Shown: positions 4,781 through 12,298, numbered from the stretch's first letter. The stretch: 27,023 bases of DNA from a virus (IMGVR_UViG_3300046535_000814:1-27023); one strand, 5' to 3'. Numbers and translations: made by a program. Notes: generated from the sequence alone by a model not told the origin.

Positions 4781-5430
4781 AAGTTGGTATCACCGGCACC
4801 CGGAAAGGTCCGACCGGCTTCCAGTTCACCGAACTGGTCCGGTACATCACCACCCGTCCCATCGAAGAGTTCCATCATGGCGACTGCGTAGGCGTCGATG
4901 TCGCCGCAGCCACCATCGCCCAATCGTGCGGCATTCATGTTGTCGGCCATCCACCGATTCTCACGAAAGCCCGAGCCAACTTCCGTTCCGATGAGGAACG
5001 TCCGAAACAGGATTACATCCAACGGAATCACAACATCGTGAACGCTGTCGATCTGATGCTCGTCGTGCCCGGCGAGGCACACGAACGCAGAAGGTCGGGT
5101 ACCTGGGCGACATACAGGTACGCGGTACAGCAACGTCGCGAGATTGTGCTCATCGCAACCCGACGCGTTCCCGAAGGAGGCAAACTAATGGACGCTGACA
5201 CGCTCGCGGAAATCAAACGGCGTTCCGCTCAGGCAGCACATGACGCGACTCAAGGCTACGACCTGCCCGGCTGGGCCGATGTCGACGCCCTGGTTGCTGA
5301 GGTGGAACGGCTCCGCGCTGCGCTCGACGAGATCGACCATCACACCTACGGGTGGACGTTCGGACTTGCGGCCACGATGGTCGACCGCATCCGTCTGACA
5401 GCCCGAGCCGCACTGGCGGGCAACCAATGA
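4777..5430 (+). CDS. SLOG-type nucleotide-binding protein fused to a helical C-terminal module, 217 aa
   Basis: Residues 1-137 fit the SLOG/LOG-like Rossmannoid fold. They show a glycine-rich start (GITGTRKG, residues 4-11), HGDCVGVD (34-41), GHPP (57-60), RNHNIVNAVDLMLVVPG (83-99) and RSGTWATYRYA (106-116). SLOG proteins bind nucleotides or nucleotide-derived ligands; some act on or sense signal nucleotides. The ligand here is unknown. From residue 138 the protein changes to a charged helical module with a leucine-heptad stretch (DALVAEVERLRAALDEI). That module resembles separate small phage proteins and has its own ATG and ribosome site at 5174-5190. The gene may therefore yield both a fusion and an 80-aa internal product. 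It overlaps both neighbours by 4 bases. Confidence 0.75.
   Translation: MKVGITGTRKGPTGFQFTELVRYITTRPIEEFHHGDCVGVDVAAATIAQSCGIHVVGHPPILTKARANFRSDEERPKQDYIQRNHNIVNAVDLMLVVPGEAHERRRSGTWATYRYAVQQRREIVLIATRRVPEGGKLMDADTLAEIKRRSAQAAHDATQGYDLPGWADVDALVAEVERLRAALDEIDHHTYGWTFGLAATMVDRIRLTARAALAGNQ
5174..5190 (+). promoter_or_regulatory. Internal ribosome binding site and start codon
   Basis: AAGGAGG at 5174-5180 lies 7 nt before an in-frame ATG at 5188. It is one of the best ribosome sites in the window, yet it sits inside an open gene. TAATG at 5186-5190 resembles a stop/start overlap, but its TAA is in another frame. Initiation here would give an 80-aa protein ending at 5430. Confidence 0.6.
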
Positions 5431-5825
5431 GCGCTATCCGTAAAGAACCGTGCAGTGCATGTCCGTACCGGCAAGACGTACCCAGCGGACTATGGGCACA
5501 CAACGAGTACGAGAAGCTACGTCTCTACGACGCCCCCACCGGCCAACAGCCGATCGCGGCGTTCGCATGCCATGCAACGCCCGATCATTACTGTCACGGC
5601 TGGGCTGTCGTTCACAACAGTCGCGGCCACGAACACGAACTGCTCGCGTTACGCATGCGTAGCATCCATGACGTACCTGCCGCAGCGGTACCGCTCATGT
5701 TCTCCGGTAACGATGCCGCCGATCATGGGCAAGCCGACATCGACGATCCTTCACTCGATGCGGTCCATGCCATCGACAAACTTGTGCGTAAACATCCACG
5801 CCTGAAGCAACAGGAGGCCCAATGA
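5427..5825 (+). CDS. Cys-rich protein resembling DUF6283, 132 aa
   Basis: The start at 5427 overlaps the upstream stop (ATGA). The N-terminus carries PCSACPYRQDVPSGLW followed by a KLRLYD segment. Farther on are FACHATPDHYCHGW and a helical C-terminus. The CxxCP(Y/W)R-D-P motif with later CH...C-GW spacing is what I recall for the DUF6283 family of actinobacteriophage proteins. Four Cys and several His could bind zinc or an iron-sulfur cluster. The biochemical role is not known to me. It belongs to the same overlapping operon as its neighbours. Confidence 0.65.
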   Translation: MSAIRKEPCSACPYRQDVPSGLWAHNEYEKLRLYDAPTGQQPIAAFACHATPDHYCHGWAVVHNSRGHEHELLALRMRSIHDVPAAAVPLMFSGNDAADHGQADIDDPSLDAVHAIDKLVRKHPRLKQQEAQ

Positions 5826-6046
5826 AGGGCTGGTGGAACATGCACTGCTGGAACGCACTCTCCGCAGCCCAGCAACGACAACTCATCGACCACGGCAATC
5901 TGCCCATCGGCTACCAGCCCGAAGCGCAGAACGGTTGCACCAACCCCGCCGAAGTGATGATCGAACAGCAAGGAGACAAAGCTCCCGGTCCACGGTTCTA
6001 CTGCCGCAAATGCGCCATCCTGCATCTGCGTGTAGGGCTCCGATGA
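5822..6046 (+). CDS. Hypothetical protein with C-terminal CxxC, 74 aa
   Basis: The start at 5822 overlaps the previous stop (ATGA), and an AGGAGG at 5812-5817 is close upstream. The N-terminus is aromatic (MKGWWNMHCWNAL). The middle holds NGCTNPAEV, and the end has FYCRKCAILHLRV. The single Cys plus CxxC could build a small treble-clef or ribbon-like zinc site (C...C..C), but the fourth ligand is unclear; the His near the N-terminus or in the tail is possible. No function is recognised. Confidence 0.65.
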   Translation: MKGWWNMHCWNALSAAQQRQLIDHGNLPIGYQPEAQNGCTNPAEVMIEQQGDKAPGPRFYCRKCAILHLRVGLR

Positions 6047-6291
6047 CAACCCTTCGGGCAATCATCGCAACCTGTTTCGTGGTGATCGGCTGCACGTCCG
6101 CTGGGTACGCCTGGGGACACTCCCGCAGCCACACCATCACAAAATCCGTTCCGGTTTACATCACGAAGGAGGCACCCACCACAACCACCGAACTCAAAGG
6201 ACCGTCGTACCGTTGCATCGTTGACGGCTGGCCGATCATCATGGGTATCGAACAAGCAGCCCACAATCACCAATGCGAAAGGATCAGCTAA
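6043..6291 (+). CDS. Putative lipoprotein or membrane-anchored protein, 82 aa
   Basis: The ATG at 6043 overlaps the upstream stop (ATGA). The N-terminus is MTTLRAIIATCFVVIGC followed by TSAGYAWG. Residues 14-17 (VIGC) fit a lipobox with Cys17 as the lipid-modified residue, and the hydrophobic stretch before it is short. If it is not cleaved, the segment may instead be one transmembrane anchor. The rest is a polar Thr/His/Lys stretch with two Cys (RCIVDGW and HQCERIS) that might form a disulfide outside the cell. Phage lipoproteins can block superinfection, but that role here is only a suggestion. Confidence 0.6.
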   Translation: MTTLRAIIATCFVVIGCTSAGYAWGHSRSHTITKSVPVYITKEAPTTTTELKGPSYRCIVDGWPIIMGIEQAAHNHQCERIS

Positions 6292-6563
6292 TGGATTTGG
6301 AACAACTCGCTACAGACGCGGCTGATGTGAAAACGAAAGTGGAGTACGCCATCGCGGCGCACAACTCCGGTTCGCTCACACCGACCGATCTGCACTTGGC
6401 GCTCGACGCAGCGAACCTGCTCGTCGGTACCGTCGCGCAGATGTCAGCCGAACCGCAAGGTACGCCCGTACCCGACACGGGTGAGGGTGGCAGCACCGCA
6501 GGCACCGTCCCCGCACCCGCCGACGAGACTGCCGGCGAGGATGTGGAGGACGACAAGGCATGA
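6291..6563 (+). CDS. Hypothetical protein with acidic disordered tail, 90 aa
   Basis: The ATG at 6291 shares a base with the previous stop, and GAAAGG at 6277-6282 is a modest ribosome site. Residues 1-55 are helical (DLEQLATDAADVKTKVEYAI, LHLALDAANLLVGTVAQ). Residues 56-90 are Pro/Gly/Thr/Glu-rich and strongly acidic, ending in EDVEDDKA. The stop overlaps the next start (ATGA). The family is not recognised. Confidence 0.65.
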   Translation: MDLEQLATDAADVKTKVEYAIAAHNSGSLTPTDLHLALDAANLLVGTVAQMSAEPQGTPVPDTGEGGSTAGTVPAPADETAGEDVEDDKA

Positions 6564-6973
6564 CGTTGGAAACTCCGACCCCAAAGGAACGGAAACCTGC
6601 GGGGTCGGGTTCCAACCTGCGCTACAACGCACGTCGGCGGGAACATATGCGCAAAGTGCGCGCCGATCCGAAACGTCGTGCGCTGGAACGACTCGCGGAG
6701 AACCTGCATAACGAAGTTGTCCGCGAAATGATCTTGCGGCACAAGGACGAGTACCGCACGTTGCTGAACGAGCGACGTGTCGAACACGGACTGAAACCCG
6801 TACGGTTCCGTAAGAAGCTCGCCGATCCGGCCGACGCGTTACGCACCCGGCAGAAGAAAGAGAAAGTACCGGACCCGGTACCGGAACGGCAGAAAGCATG
6901 TCCGCACAACCAAGGACTTACCAAACTCAGCTACGGAACATTCTGCAGCGAGTGCGGTAAGCGCATCAGATAA
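6560..6973 (+). CDS. Basic protein with C-terminal zinc ribbon-like motif, 137 aa
   Basis: The start at 6560 overlaps the upstream stop. The first 110 residues are very basic and helical (NARRREHMRKVRADPKRRA and similar). The C-terminus has CPHNQGLTKLSYGTFCSECG, a CxH...CxxC arrangement that would suit a small zinc-binding knuckle. Positive charge plus zinc motif suggests a DNA- or RNA-binding protein. I cannot place it in a named family. A 14-nt gap separates it from the next gene. Confidence 0.7.
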   Translation: MTLETPTPKERKPAGSGSNLRYNARRREHMRKVRADPKRRALERLAENLHNEVVREMILRHKDEYRTLLNERRVEHGLKPVRFRKKLADPADALRTRQKKEKVPDPVPERQKACPHNQGLTKLSYGTFCSECGKRIR

Positions 6974-6987
6974 GGGAGAGCATCCAA

Positions 6988-7248
6988 ATGTCCGAACCCA
7001 TCAAGCCGAGGGCTGGCAGTACCCGAGCGATTCTGCTGTCACACCTTCACTACTTCAACGAGCGCCGCACCGTCAGCGACGTGATGCGAATGCTGCGCGA
7101 CAATCACGGCAAGTACATCGGGCACAGCGGCGTACGCGCCGCGCTCGATCGCATGCAAGCCGACGGTGTGCTGCAACAGACCTACCAGTGGAAAGGCTCA
7201 ACGCTCCGGCAGCATTGGGAAGTCGCGACCGCCACGGTGACCGTGTGA
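6988..7248 (+). CDS. Winged-helix DNA-binding protein candidate, 86 aa
   Basis: The ATG at 6988 follows AAGGGAGAG at about 6972-6980. The protein reads as a helix (RAILLSHLHYFNERR), a second helix (VSDVMRMLRDNHG) and a recognition-type helix (HSGVRAALDRMQADGVLQQ). A beta wing follows (TYQWKGSTLRQHWEVA). This order and length match a winged helix-turn-helix. It could be a small regulator of the flanking operons, since it lies just upstream of the structural genes. The assignment is from pattern only. Confidence 0.65.
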   Translation: MSEPIKPRAGSTRAILLSHLHYFNERRTVSDVMRMLRDNHGKYIGHSGVRAALDRMQADGVLQQTYQWKGSTLRQHWEVATATVTV

Positions 7249-7436
7249 GCTACGTCCTCCTTGTGTCGAACTCGAACTCGCAAGCGCAAGTGTTCGGCAC
7301 CCCGACCGGACAGGCGTACACCACTGAGGAATCCGCAGTGCGCGCGTCGAAACGATTCCGGCGCAAGTTCCCGCGACTCGACGTGCTCGTGATGCCCGTC
7401 TCCGAAATCCCTACGGGGGCGCTCGTCGGTAGCTGA
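7245..7436 (+). CDS. Hypothetical protein, 63 aa
   Basis: The GTG at 7245 overlaps the upstream stop (GTGA), the usual coupling in this region. The product starts with a beta-like segment (SYVLLVSNSNSQAQVFG), then a helix (TEESAVRASKRFRRKFP), then another strand (LDVLVMPVSE). It is a compact beta-alpha-beta protein with a basic centre. It is the last gene before GGTTGG repeat copy 2, which separates it from the structural genes. No family is recognised. Confidence 0.6.
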   Translation: MSYVLLVSNSNSQAQVFGTPTGQAYTTEESAVRASKRFRRKFPRLDVLVMPVSEIPTGALVGS

Positions 7437-7449
7437 CCTGCATGGCCGA

Positions 7450-7489
7450 TGGTTGGTTGGCGGGTGGCCTAAGGTAAGCCAACCAACCA
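7450..7489 (+). repeat. GGTTGG inverted repeat, copy 2
   Basis: TGGTTGGTTGGC (7450-7461) pairs perfectly with GCCAACCAACCA (7478-7489), 12 bp, around a 16-nt loop containing GGCCTAAGG. The right side continues to 7492 with further CCAACC. It sits exactly at the switch from small accessory genes to virion genes. Confidence 0.85.
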
Positions 7490-7512
7490 ACCACGGCCTC
7501 AGGGGGTCTGAC

Positions 7513-7653
7513 ATGGGCATTCCGGCAAAAGGTCGCGGCTCGGCCAAAGGTCACGGCACCAGCACCGTCAAGAAGGGTGTCCCGCAACCGTCGAAGGGCG
7601 GCGCGTACAACCCGTCGATGGCGCGGACCAACAAGGCGAACCGCCCCCACTGA
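7513..7653 (+). CDS. Small basic Gly/Lys-rich protein, 46 aa
   Basis: The ATG at 7513 has CAGGGGGT about 8 nt upstream. The protein is short, unordered-looking and basic (GIPAKGRGSAKGHGTSTVKKG at the start, ARTNKANRPH at the end). It lies between the GGTTGG hairpin and the portal gene, where short basic proteins are sometimes seen in actinophage head modules. It may bind DNA or the capsid interior, but there is no motif to support a specific role. Confidence 0.55.
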   Translation: MGIPAKGRGSAKGHGTSTVKKGVPQPSKGGAYNPSMARTNKANRPH

Positions 7654-7654
7654 C

Positions 7655-7669
7655 CTGCCACACTGGCAG
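7655..7669 (+). other. Small hairpin before the portal gene
   Basis: CTGCCA (7655-7660) pairs with TGGCAG (7664-7669) with a 3-nt loop. There is no T-tract, so it is not a clear terminator. It lies 25 nt ahead of the portal start and may affect translation or mRNA processing. Confidence 0.35.
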
Positions 7670-7693
7670 CAACAGAACTGAGAGGGGCTGCGG

Positions 7694-9169
7694 GTGCCGA
7701 AGGACGATATCGCCTGGGCCGTCGAGTGCATCGACAAGATGCGCGACACCTACGAAACGTGCCAGGCGTACTACGACGGCGACCAGCCCCTCCTGTTCGC
7801 GACCGAGAAGTTCCGCAACGCGTTCGGGACACTGTTCACCGAGTTCTCCGACAATCTCTGCCCCACCGTCGTTGAGGCACTCTCCGACAGGCTGAAAGTC
7901 ACCGGCTGGGACGGTGACAGCGCCAAACAGGTCCAGAAGTTTTGGGACAAGTGGCGACTCGATCGGGTGCAAAGCCAAGTGCATCGCACATCCCCCATGA
8001 AAGGCGACGCGTACGTTCTCGTCTGGCCGAACAAAGACAACGAGCCGAAGTTCTGGCCGCACGAACCCGATCAGGTATGCGTCGACTACGACGACGAAGA
8101 CGACCCTTCCGTCATCCTCAAAGCCGGGAAGGTTTGGCAAGACGACGACGAACATTTCCGCTGCACGCTCTACTACGACGATCATGTCGAGAAGTACCGC
8201 ACCATCGGTCCCGAAAAAAGTGGAGCAGCACCAGCGAAGGTGTACCGCTGGACCACCATCGGCGAACTCGACAATCCGTGGGAACGCGTACCAATGTTCC
8301 ACTTCGGCAACGGTGCCGAGATCGGCTGCATGGGCGTATCACGACTGAAAGACGTGATGCCCGTACAAGACGCGCTGAACAAAAGCGTCCTCGACTTGCT
8401 CGTCGCGATGGAGTTCGTCGCGATGCCGCAGCGTTACGCGACCGGCCTGCAAGTCGAAGTAGACGAAGACACCGGCAAACCGAAAAGTCCGCCGTTCACT
8501 CCCGGCGTCGACCGTATCTGGACCGCTGCGGGCGACGTGAAGTTCGGCGAGTTCTCCCAAGCGACCCTCACGCAGTTCGTGGAAGTGCAGAACTCGCTAC
8601 GCCTCGAAATGGCACGCATCTCGGGAACGCCACCCCACTTCCTGTCGCTAGAAGACCGCATGCCGTCCGGGGAAGCGTTGAAAGTCTCCGAAGGCCGGCT
8701 CATCAAGAAGATCGAATCGTCGCAAACGACGTTCACTCCGGTATGGATCGAAATGATGGTGTTCGCAGCGTCGATCGAGTCCGCGACCATCGACCCGGAC
8801 AAAATCACGCCGATATGGGCTCCCGGCTCCCCGCACAATCCGCTGTTGGACGCCGAAACGCAGTTGGTGAAACATCAGGTCGGCGTATCGAAGAAACAGA
8901 ACCTGCGGGAGCTCGGCTACTCCGAAGAACAGATCGAGCAGATGCAAAAAGACAACGAGGAAGAGGCAGCGGCCGCAATGGCAGCACAGCCCCAACTTCT
9001 CGGTCCTGACGGGAAGCCAGTCACGCCACTCGATCCGTCAGGGAAGCCCACCGCGTTCAACCGGAACGGTGCAGCCGGTCAGCCATCGAAGGCAGCACCG
9101 CAGCAGCAGAACATGGCGATCAAGCCACCGAAACCTGTTGCCGGTCGCGGTCAGTACGCCGAGGGGTAA
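7694..9169 (+). CDS. Portal protein (SPP1 gp6-like)
   Basis: This 491-residue protein has the length and features of the SPP1 gp6-like portal family. It has a helical N-terminus (AVECIDKMRDTYETCQAYYDGDQPL cut here as typical start), a central MGVSRLKDVMPVQDALNKSV region near residue 215, MPQRYATG near 245 and MARISGTPPHFLS near 310. A disordered Gln/Pro/Ala tail follows. Portals form the dodecameric ring through which DNA enters and leaves the capsid, where terminase docks. The GTG start at 7694 has GAGAGGGG upstream. No terminase gene precedes it, which is unusual for this gene order. Confidence 0.92.
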   Translation: MPKDDIAWAVECIDKMRDTYETCQAYYDGDQPLLFATEKFRNAFGTLFTEFSDNLCPTVVEALSDRLKVTGWDGDSAKQVQKFWDKWRLDRVQSQVHRTSPMKGDAYVLVWPNKDNEPKFWPHEPDQVCVDYDDEDDPSVILKAGKVWQDDDEHFRCTLYYDDHVEKYRTIGPEKSGAAPAKVYRWTTIGELDNPWERVPMFHFGNGAEIGCMGVSRLKDVMPVQDALNKSVLDLLVAMEFVAMPQRYATGLQVEVDEDTGKPKSPPFTPGVDRIWTAAGDVKFGEFSQATLTQFVEVQNSLRLEMARISGTPPHFLSLEDRMPSGEALKVSEGRLIKKIESSQTTFTPVWIEMMVFAASIESATIDPDKITPIWAPGSPHNPLLDAETQLVKHQVGVSKKQNLRELGYSEEQIEQMQKDNEEEAAAAMAAQPQLLGPDGKPVTPLDPSGKPTAFNRNGAAGQPSKAAPQQQNMAIKPPKPVAGRGQYAEG

Positions 9170-9250
9170 CGCCCGGTATCACCTTCCGCGTCACGACGCT
9201 GTATATGCTCAGACGCCAGTGACACGTTCCCAAGGCGGAAAGGTGACAAC

Positions 9251-9847
9251 ATGGGCGCAGGCCAAGGTGCCGAAGAACTCGACGACGACGACACTGGCGA
9301 CAACGACGACACCGGAGAAGGTGGCGACGAGTTCGGTGACAGTTTCGACGCCGAACGAGCGAAGACAACGATCCTCGCGCAACGCGAAGCCGAGAAGAAA
9401 GCCCGGAAGGAACTGCGCACCGAGCGCAAAGCCCGACAGGACTTGGAAACCCGGTTGAAGCAACTCGAGGATTCAGGCAAGGAACCGGACGAGAAGCTCG
9501 CCCAGGAAGTGCAGGACTTTCGGAATCGTGCCGAGAAGGCCGAAGCCCGAGTTCGCAAGGCGACACTCCGAGAATCCGCCATCAGTGAAGCAGCCAAGCT
9601 CCGGTTCACGAACCCGGCGCTCGCGGCTCGCCTCATCGACGTGGACGAAGTTGAGTGGGACGGTGACGAACCATCCAACGTCAAGGAGTTGCTGCGCGAG
9701 GTGCTGCGCGACAATCCCTCGTTGAAAGCGCGTACATCAACCGAAGACGACGAGGACGAAGGTGCCGATGGTGGCGCCGGTCGTCGCGGACGTTCGGGAG
9801 GTGGGCGCACCATGAACGACATGATCCGGGGCGCGCTCGTCCGATAG
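9251..9847 (+). CDS. Scaffolding protein
   Basis: The ATG at 9251 has GGAAAGG at 9237-9243. The 198-aa product starts with an acidic run (EELDDDDTGDNDDTGEGGDE). A long highly charged coiled coil follows (roughly residues 38-120, rich in Ala, Arg, Glu, Lys). A C-terminal region ends in a Gly/Arg-rich segment and a short helix (MNDMIRGALVR). Composition, size and position between portal and capsid are those of a phage scaffold that organises capsid subunits during assembly and leaves before maturation. The 81-bp gap before it holds TATGCT (9204-9209), a possible weak -10. Confidence 0.88.
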   Translation: MGAGQGAEELDDDDTGDNDDTGEGGDEFGDSFDAERAKTTILAQREAEKKARKELRTERKARQDLETRLKQLEDSGKEPDEKLAQEVQDFRNRAEKAEARVRKATLRESAISEAAKLRFTNPALAARLIDVDEVEWDGDEPSNVKELLREVLRDNPSLKARTSTEDDEDEGADGGAGRRGRSGGGRTMNDMIRGALVR

Positions 9848-9882
9848 GCGCGGCGCAGCGACTACTTAGGGAGTAACAGGCG

Positions 9883-10848
9883 ATGGCCTACAACAACATC
9901 ATCAGCCGGTCGAAGGCCCAAGCCCTCATTCCCGAGGACGTGGCCGCTGACGTCATCACGAAAGTCACGCAGGAATCCGCTGCGCTGACCATGTTTCGGA
10001 AGGTGCCTGTCGCGCAGACGCAGCAACGCATCCCCGTCCTGGCGGCGCTCCCGACCGCTTACTGGCTGACCGGCGACACCGGCCAGAAGCAGACCACAGA
10101 AATCGCGTGGTCCAACAAGTACCTGAACATCGAAGAGTTGGCCTGCATCGTTCCGATTCCCGAGAACGTGCTCGACGACACCAGCTACGACGTGTGGGGC
10201 GAAGTGAAGCCGCTCGTCGTCGAAGCTATCGGTCGTGCGTTCGACGCGGCCGTGTTCTTCGGCACCAACGCTCCCGGCTCGTTTCCGACATACATTCAGT
10301 CGGCTGCGTCCGCTGCGGGCAACACGATCACCGAAGGTTCGACGCAAGCCAACGGTGGTTTCCACAACGACGTGGACCTGACACTCGCGATGATCGAAGC
10401 TGACGGTTTCGACGCGAGCGGTTTCGTTGCTGCCCGCAGCACGAAAGCGAAACTCCGTCAGGCACGCGCAACGACCGGCCAGCGTCTCGGCACCGGCGAC
10501 GACACGGCAGGTGGGGTCAGTCCCGACCTCGGGAACTATCTCGGCATGGACATCGCGTACCCGATGCGCGGCATGTTCCCAGCCGGTGGTGGTGCCGGAA
10601 CGAACGTGCGGATGTTCACCGGCGACTTCACGCAGTACGTCACCGGCATCCGTAAGGACATCAGCTACAAGCTGCTGACCGAAGCGGTCATCCAAGACAA
10701 CCTCGGCAACATCGTCTACAACCTTGCCCAGCAGGACATGGTTGCGCTCCGAGTGACTTTCCGCGCCGGGTGGCAAGTCGCGAACATCATCAACTACGAC
10801 AACACGAACGACACGACCCGGTACCCCGTCAGCACGCTGCTGTTCTGA
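9883..10848 (+). CDS. Major capsid protein (HK97 fold)
   Basis: The ATG at 9883 follows AGGGAG at about 9868. The 321 residues fit an HK97-fold capsid protein. The N-arm contains ALIPEDVAADVITKVTQESA. Then come an AYWLTGDTGQKQTTEIAWSN stretch (E-loop region), a helix around PLVVEAIGRAFDAAVFFGT and a C-terminal beta domain ending in YPVSTLLF. There is no N-terminal delta domain, which agrees with the separate scaffold gene just upstream. This protein would form the icosahedral head. Confidence in the family is high; the T number cannot be deduced. Confidence 0.93.
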   Translation: MAYNNIISRSKAQALIPEDVAADVITKVTQESAALTMFRKVPVAQTQQRIPVLAALPTAYWLTGDTGQKQTTEIAWSNKYLNIEELACIVPIPENVLDDTSYDVWGEVKPLVVEAIGRAFDAAVFFGTNAPGSFPTYIQSAASAAGNTITEGSTQANGGFHNDVDLTLAMIEADGFDASGFVAARSTKAKLRQARATTGQRLGTGDDTAGGVSPDLGNYLGMDIAYPMRGMFPAGGGAGTNVRMFTGDFTQYVTGIRKDISYKLLTEAVIQDNLGNIVYNLAQQDMVALRVTFRAGWQVANIINYDNTNDTTRYPVSTLLF

Positions 10849-10889
10849 GCGTCAGCGTCCCGACCACCCACGAGAAAAGGAACAAGGTC

Positions 10890-11861
10890 ATGGCAAAGAT
10901 TCTCTTGGCGGTTGCGCGCTGGATCACCGACAAGCTCGCAGACTCGCTCCGACCCACTCCCGCATGGGCGATGCCGTTGCCTCCGGCACGTCCTCCGGGG
11001 ACCGGCGACATGGAACGTGCAGAGGTGCCGCTCGCAGCGGTTGGTACCGCGAACGCGTCGTTGACGACGCAAGGGCCAATCTCTGATCGTGTTGCATACC
11101 TGACTGCCGCCCGTTACAACCCGAACGGTGCTGCCGCCGCGTCCGGTACGAACTTCCGAACATGGTCGGTCGTTGCGAACCTGACCCGTGCGATCACGGA
11201 CGGTTGCATCGTCGACCCGGCGAACGCGCTCGGCCCGTGGAACGTCGCGACGGTCTACACGGCAGGCAAATGGGTTGTGCTCAACAACCTGATGTACGTC
11301 TGCACGGTCGGCGTCACGGGCGGTACCGGACCCGGTTTGGATACCGGCCACTGGCAGCAGATCGCTGCTGCGGGACTGAACTTCGTCAACACGTTGTCGA
11401 CCGCGTTCGATGCGGACGATCTCGGACGGGCGATCAGCGATGCCGGCAACACGAACATTCCGGCATCGACCCGACTCGGGTTCGCTCCGATCACCGGGCA
11501 GGCACAGTCGGCAACTGCGCCGATCACGCAGCCGGTCGCAGGGGCGGGGCAAGCGATCGTCGTGTCCGGTATCGCGACAGCGTTGCCGCTCTGCGATGCG
11601 TCGGGTGCGCAGGTGGCCGGTACCGCGGTCGTTGGTCGCACAGTGACGGTCGGGTCGGTGCGTACCCTCGCATCGTTCGCGACGACAGCGGTTTCGCTCG
11701 CAGCGAACGTCGAGCAGGACCTGGTGCTGTCCGGCACCGACACGAAGATTTACCAGGGTGAAGTCATCACAGTGACTTCGGTGTTCACCGCAGCCGGTGT
11801 CGCTGACCCCGGTGGGATGATGCAGTTGGAGATGACCGCCTTCGGTGAAGGCACCGACTGA
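10890..11861 (+). CDS. Head fibre / decoration protein with CBM5/12-like module, 323 aa
   Basis: The ATG at 10890 has AAAAGGAAC about 8 nt upstream. The long frame extends further 5' but lacks a good start. After a short helix (LLAVARWITDKLAD), residues 45-110 look like a beta decoration domain. Residues about 115-160 (PWNVATVYTAGKWV, then NNLMYVCTVGV, then a Gly-rich stretch and HWQQI) match the layout of a chitin-binding-like CBM5/12 module. Residues about 165-190 contain DDLGRAISDAGNTNIPAS, related to a motif in two other virion proteins here. The C-terminal region is beta-rich. Position right after the capsid gene favours a capsid-attached fibre or decoration protein that may contact host glycans. 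Confidence 0.75.
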   Translation: MAKILLAVARWITDKLADSLRPTPAWAMPLPPARPPGTGDMERAEVPLAAVGTANASLTTQGPISDRVAYLTAARYNPNGAAAASGTNFRTWSVVANLTRAITDGCIVDPANALGPWNVATVYTAGKWVVLNNLMYVCTVGVTGGTGPGLDTGHWQQIAAAGLNFVNTLSTAFDADDLGRAISDAGNTNIPASTRLGFAPITGQAQSATAPITQPVAGAGQAIVVSGIATALPLCDASGAQVAGTAVVGRTVTVGSVRTLASFATTAVSLAANVEQDLVLSGTDTKIYQGEVITVTSVFTAAGVADPGGMMQLEMTAFGEGTD

Positions 11862-11870
11862 ACCAACGGA

Positions 11871-11916
11871 TGACCTGCCCTCGGTCGGTCGGTTGCTCCC
11901 GGCCGGGGGTCAGGTC
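11871..11916 (+). terminator. Imperfect GC stem-loop, possible terminator
   Basis: GACCTGCCCTC at about 11871 can pair imperfectly with GGGGGTCAGGTC ending at 11916, with CGGTCGG-type repeats in the loop. Repeat copy 3 follows directly. There is no T-run, so termination is uncertain. Confidence 0.35.
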
Positions 11917-11956
11917 GTTGGTTGGTATCACTGCTAGGGCAACCAACCAACCAACC
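11917..11956 (+). repeat. GGTTGG inverted repeat, copy 3
   Basis: GTTGGTTGG (11917-11925) pairs with CCAACCAAC (from 11943). The right arm runs on as CCAACCAACCAACC to 11956. Flanking GGTCAGGT and ACCTGAACC extend the stem imperfectly. The loop contains GCTAGGGC. Confidence 0.8.
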
Positions 11957-11980
11957 TGAACCGAATCAAGGAGAGCGAAC

Positions 11981-12298
11981 GTGGGAACCGAAATCCAGAC
12001 ACAAGACATTCATCCCAGCCAGGACGGTCCCGTCGCAGACCCGGACGCCGCACCGAAGATCGCAGACGAAGGCACCGGCGCAACGGTCGGTACGGGCGGC
12101 TCCGGCGACGAAGCTGCCGCGTTCGCGACCGAACACGCCAAGAGTGTCATCGCATCAGACGAAGGGTTCCTGGGTCATAATCCTGACCCCCTACCGAACG
12201 AGGCGTACACGCTCCCCGGCCAGATCGCCGCTCGCGGCGAAGTGGCGAGTTCCTCGGACGTGGACGCCGAGGCTGCGCCGGAGGGCGAAACCGCGTAA
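11981..12298 (+). CDS. Hypothetical acidic, disordered protein, 105 aa
   Basis: The GTG at 11981 has CAAGGAGAG about 7 nt upstream, so the start is well supported. The protein is Ala/Gly/Asp/Glu-rich and low in hydrophobic residues, hence probably disordered. The middle includes AAAFATEHAKSVIASDEGFL, and LGHNPDPLPNEAYTLPGQ is the most ordered part. It is followed by a strong terminator. Placed between head fibre and connector genes, it could be a small virion or assembly protein. No family is recognised. Confidence 0.65.
   Translation: MGTEIQTQDIHPSQDGPVADPDAAPKIADEGTGATVGTGGSGDEAAAFATEHAKSVIASDEGFLGHNPDPLPNEAYTLPGQIAARGEVASSSDVDAEAAPEGETA

Noticed and set aside
9862-10776. Minus-strand open frame of about 304 codons
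   Set aside because: It lies antisense to the capsid gene, whose protein is recognisable; codon-phase shadow.
10770-10889. Longer N-terminus for the head fibre, overlapping the capsid gene
   Set aside because: A 79-bp overlap is unlikely and AAAAGGAAC supports the ATG at 10890.
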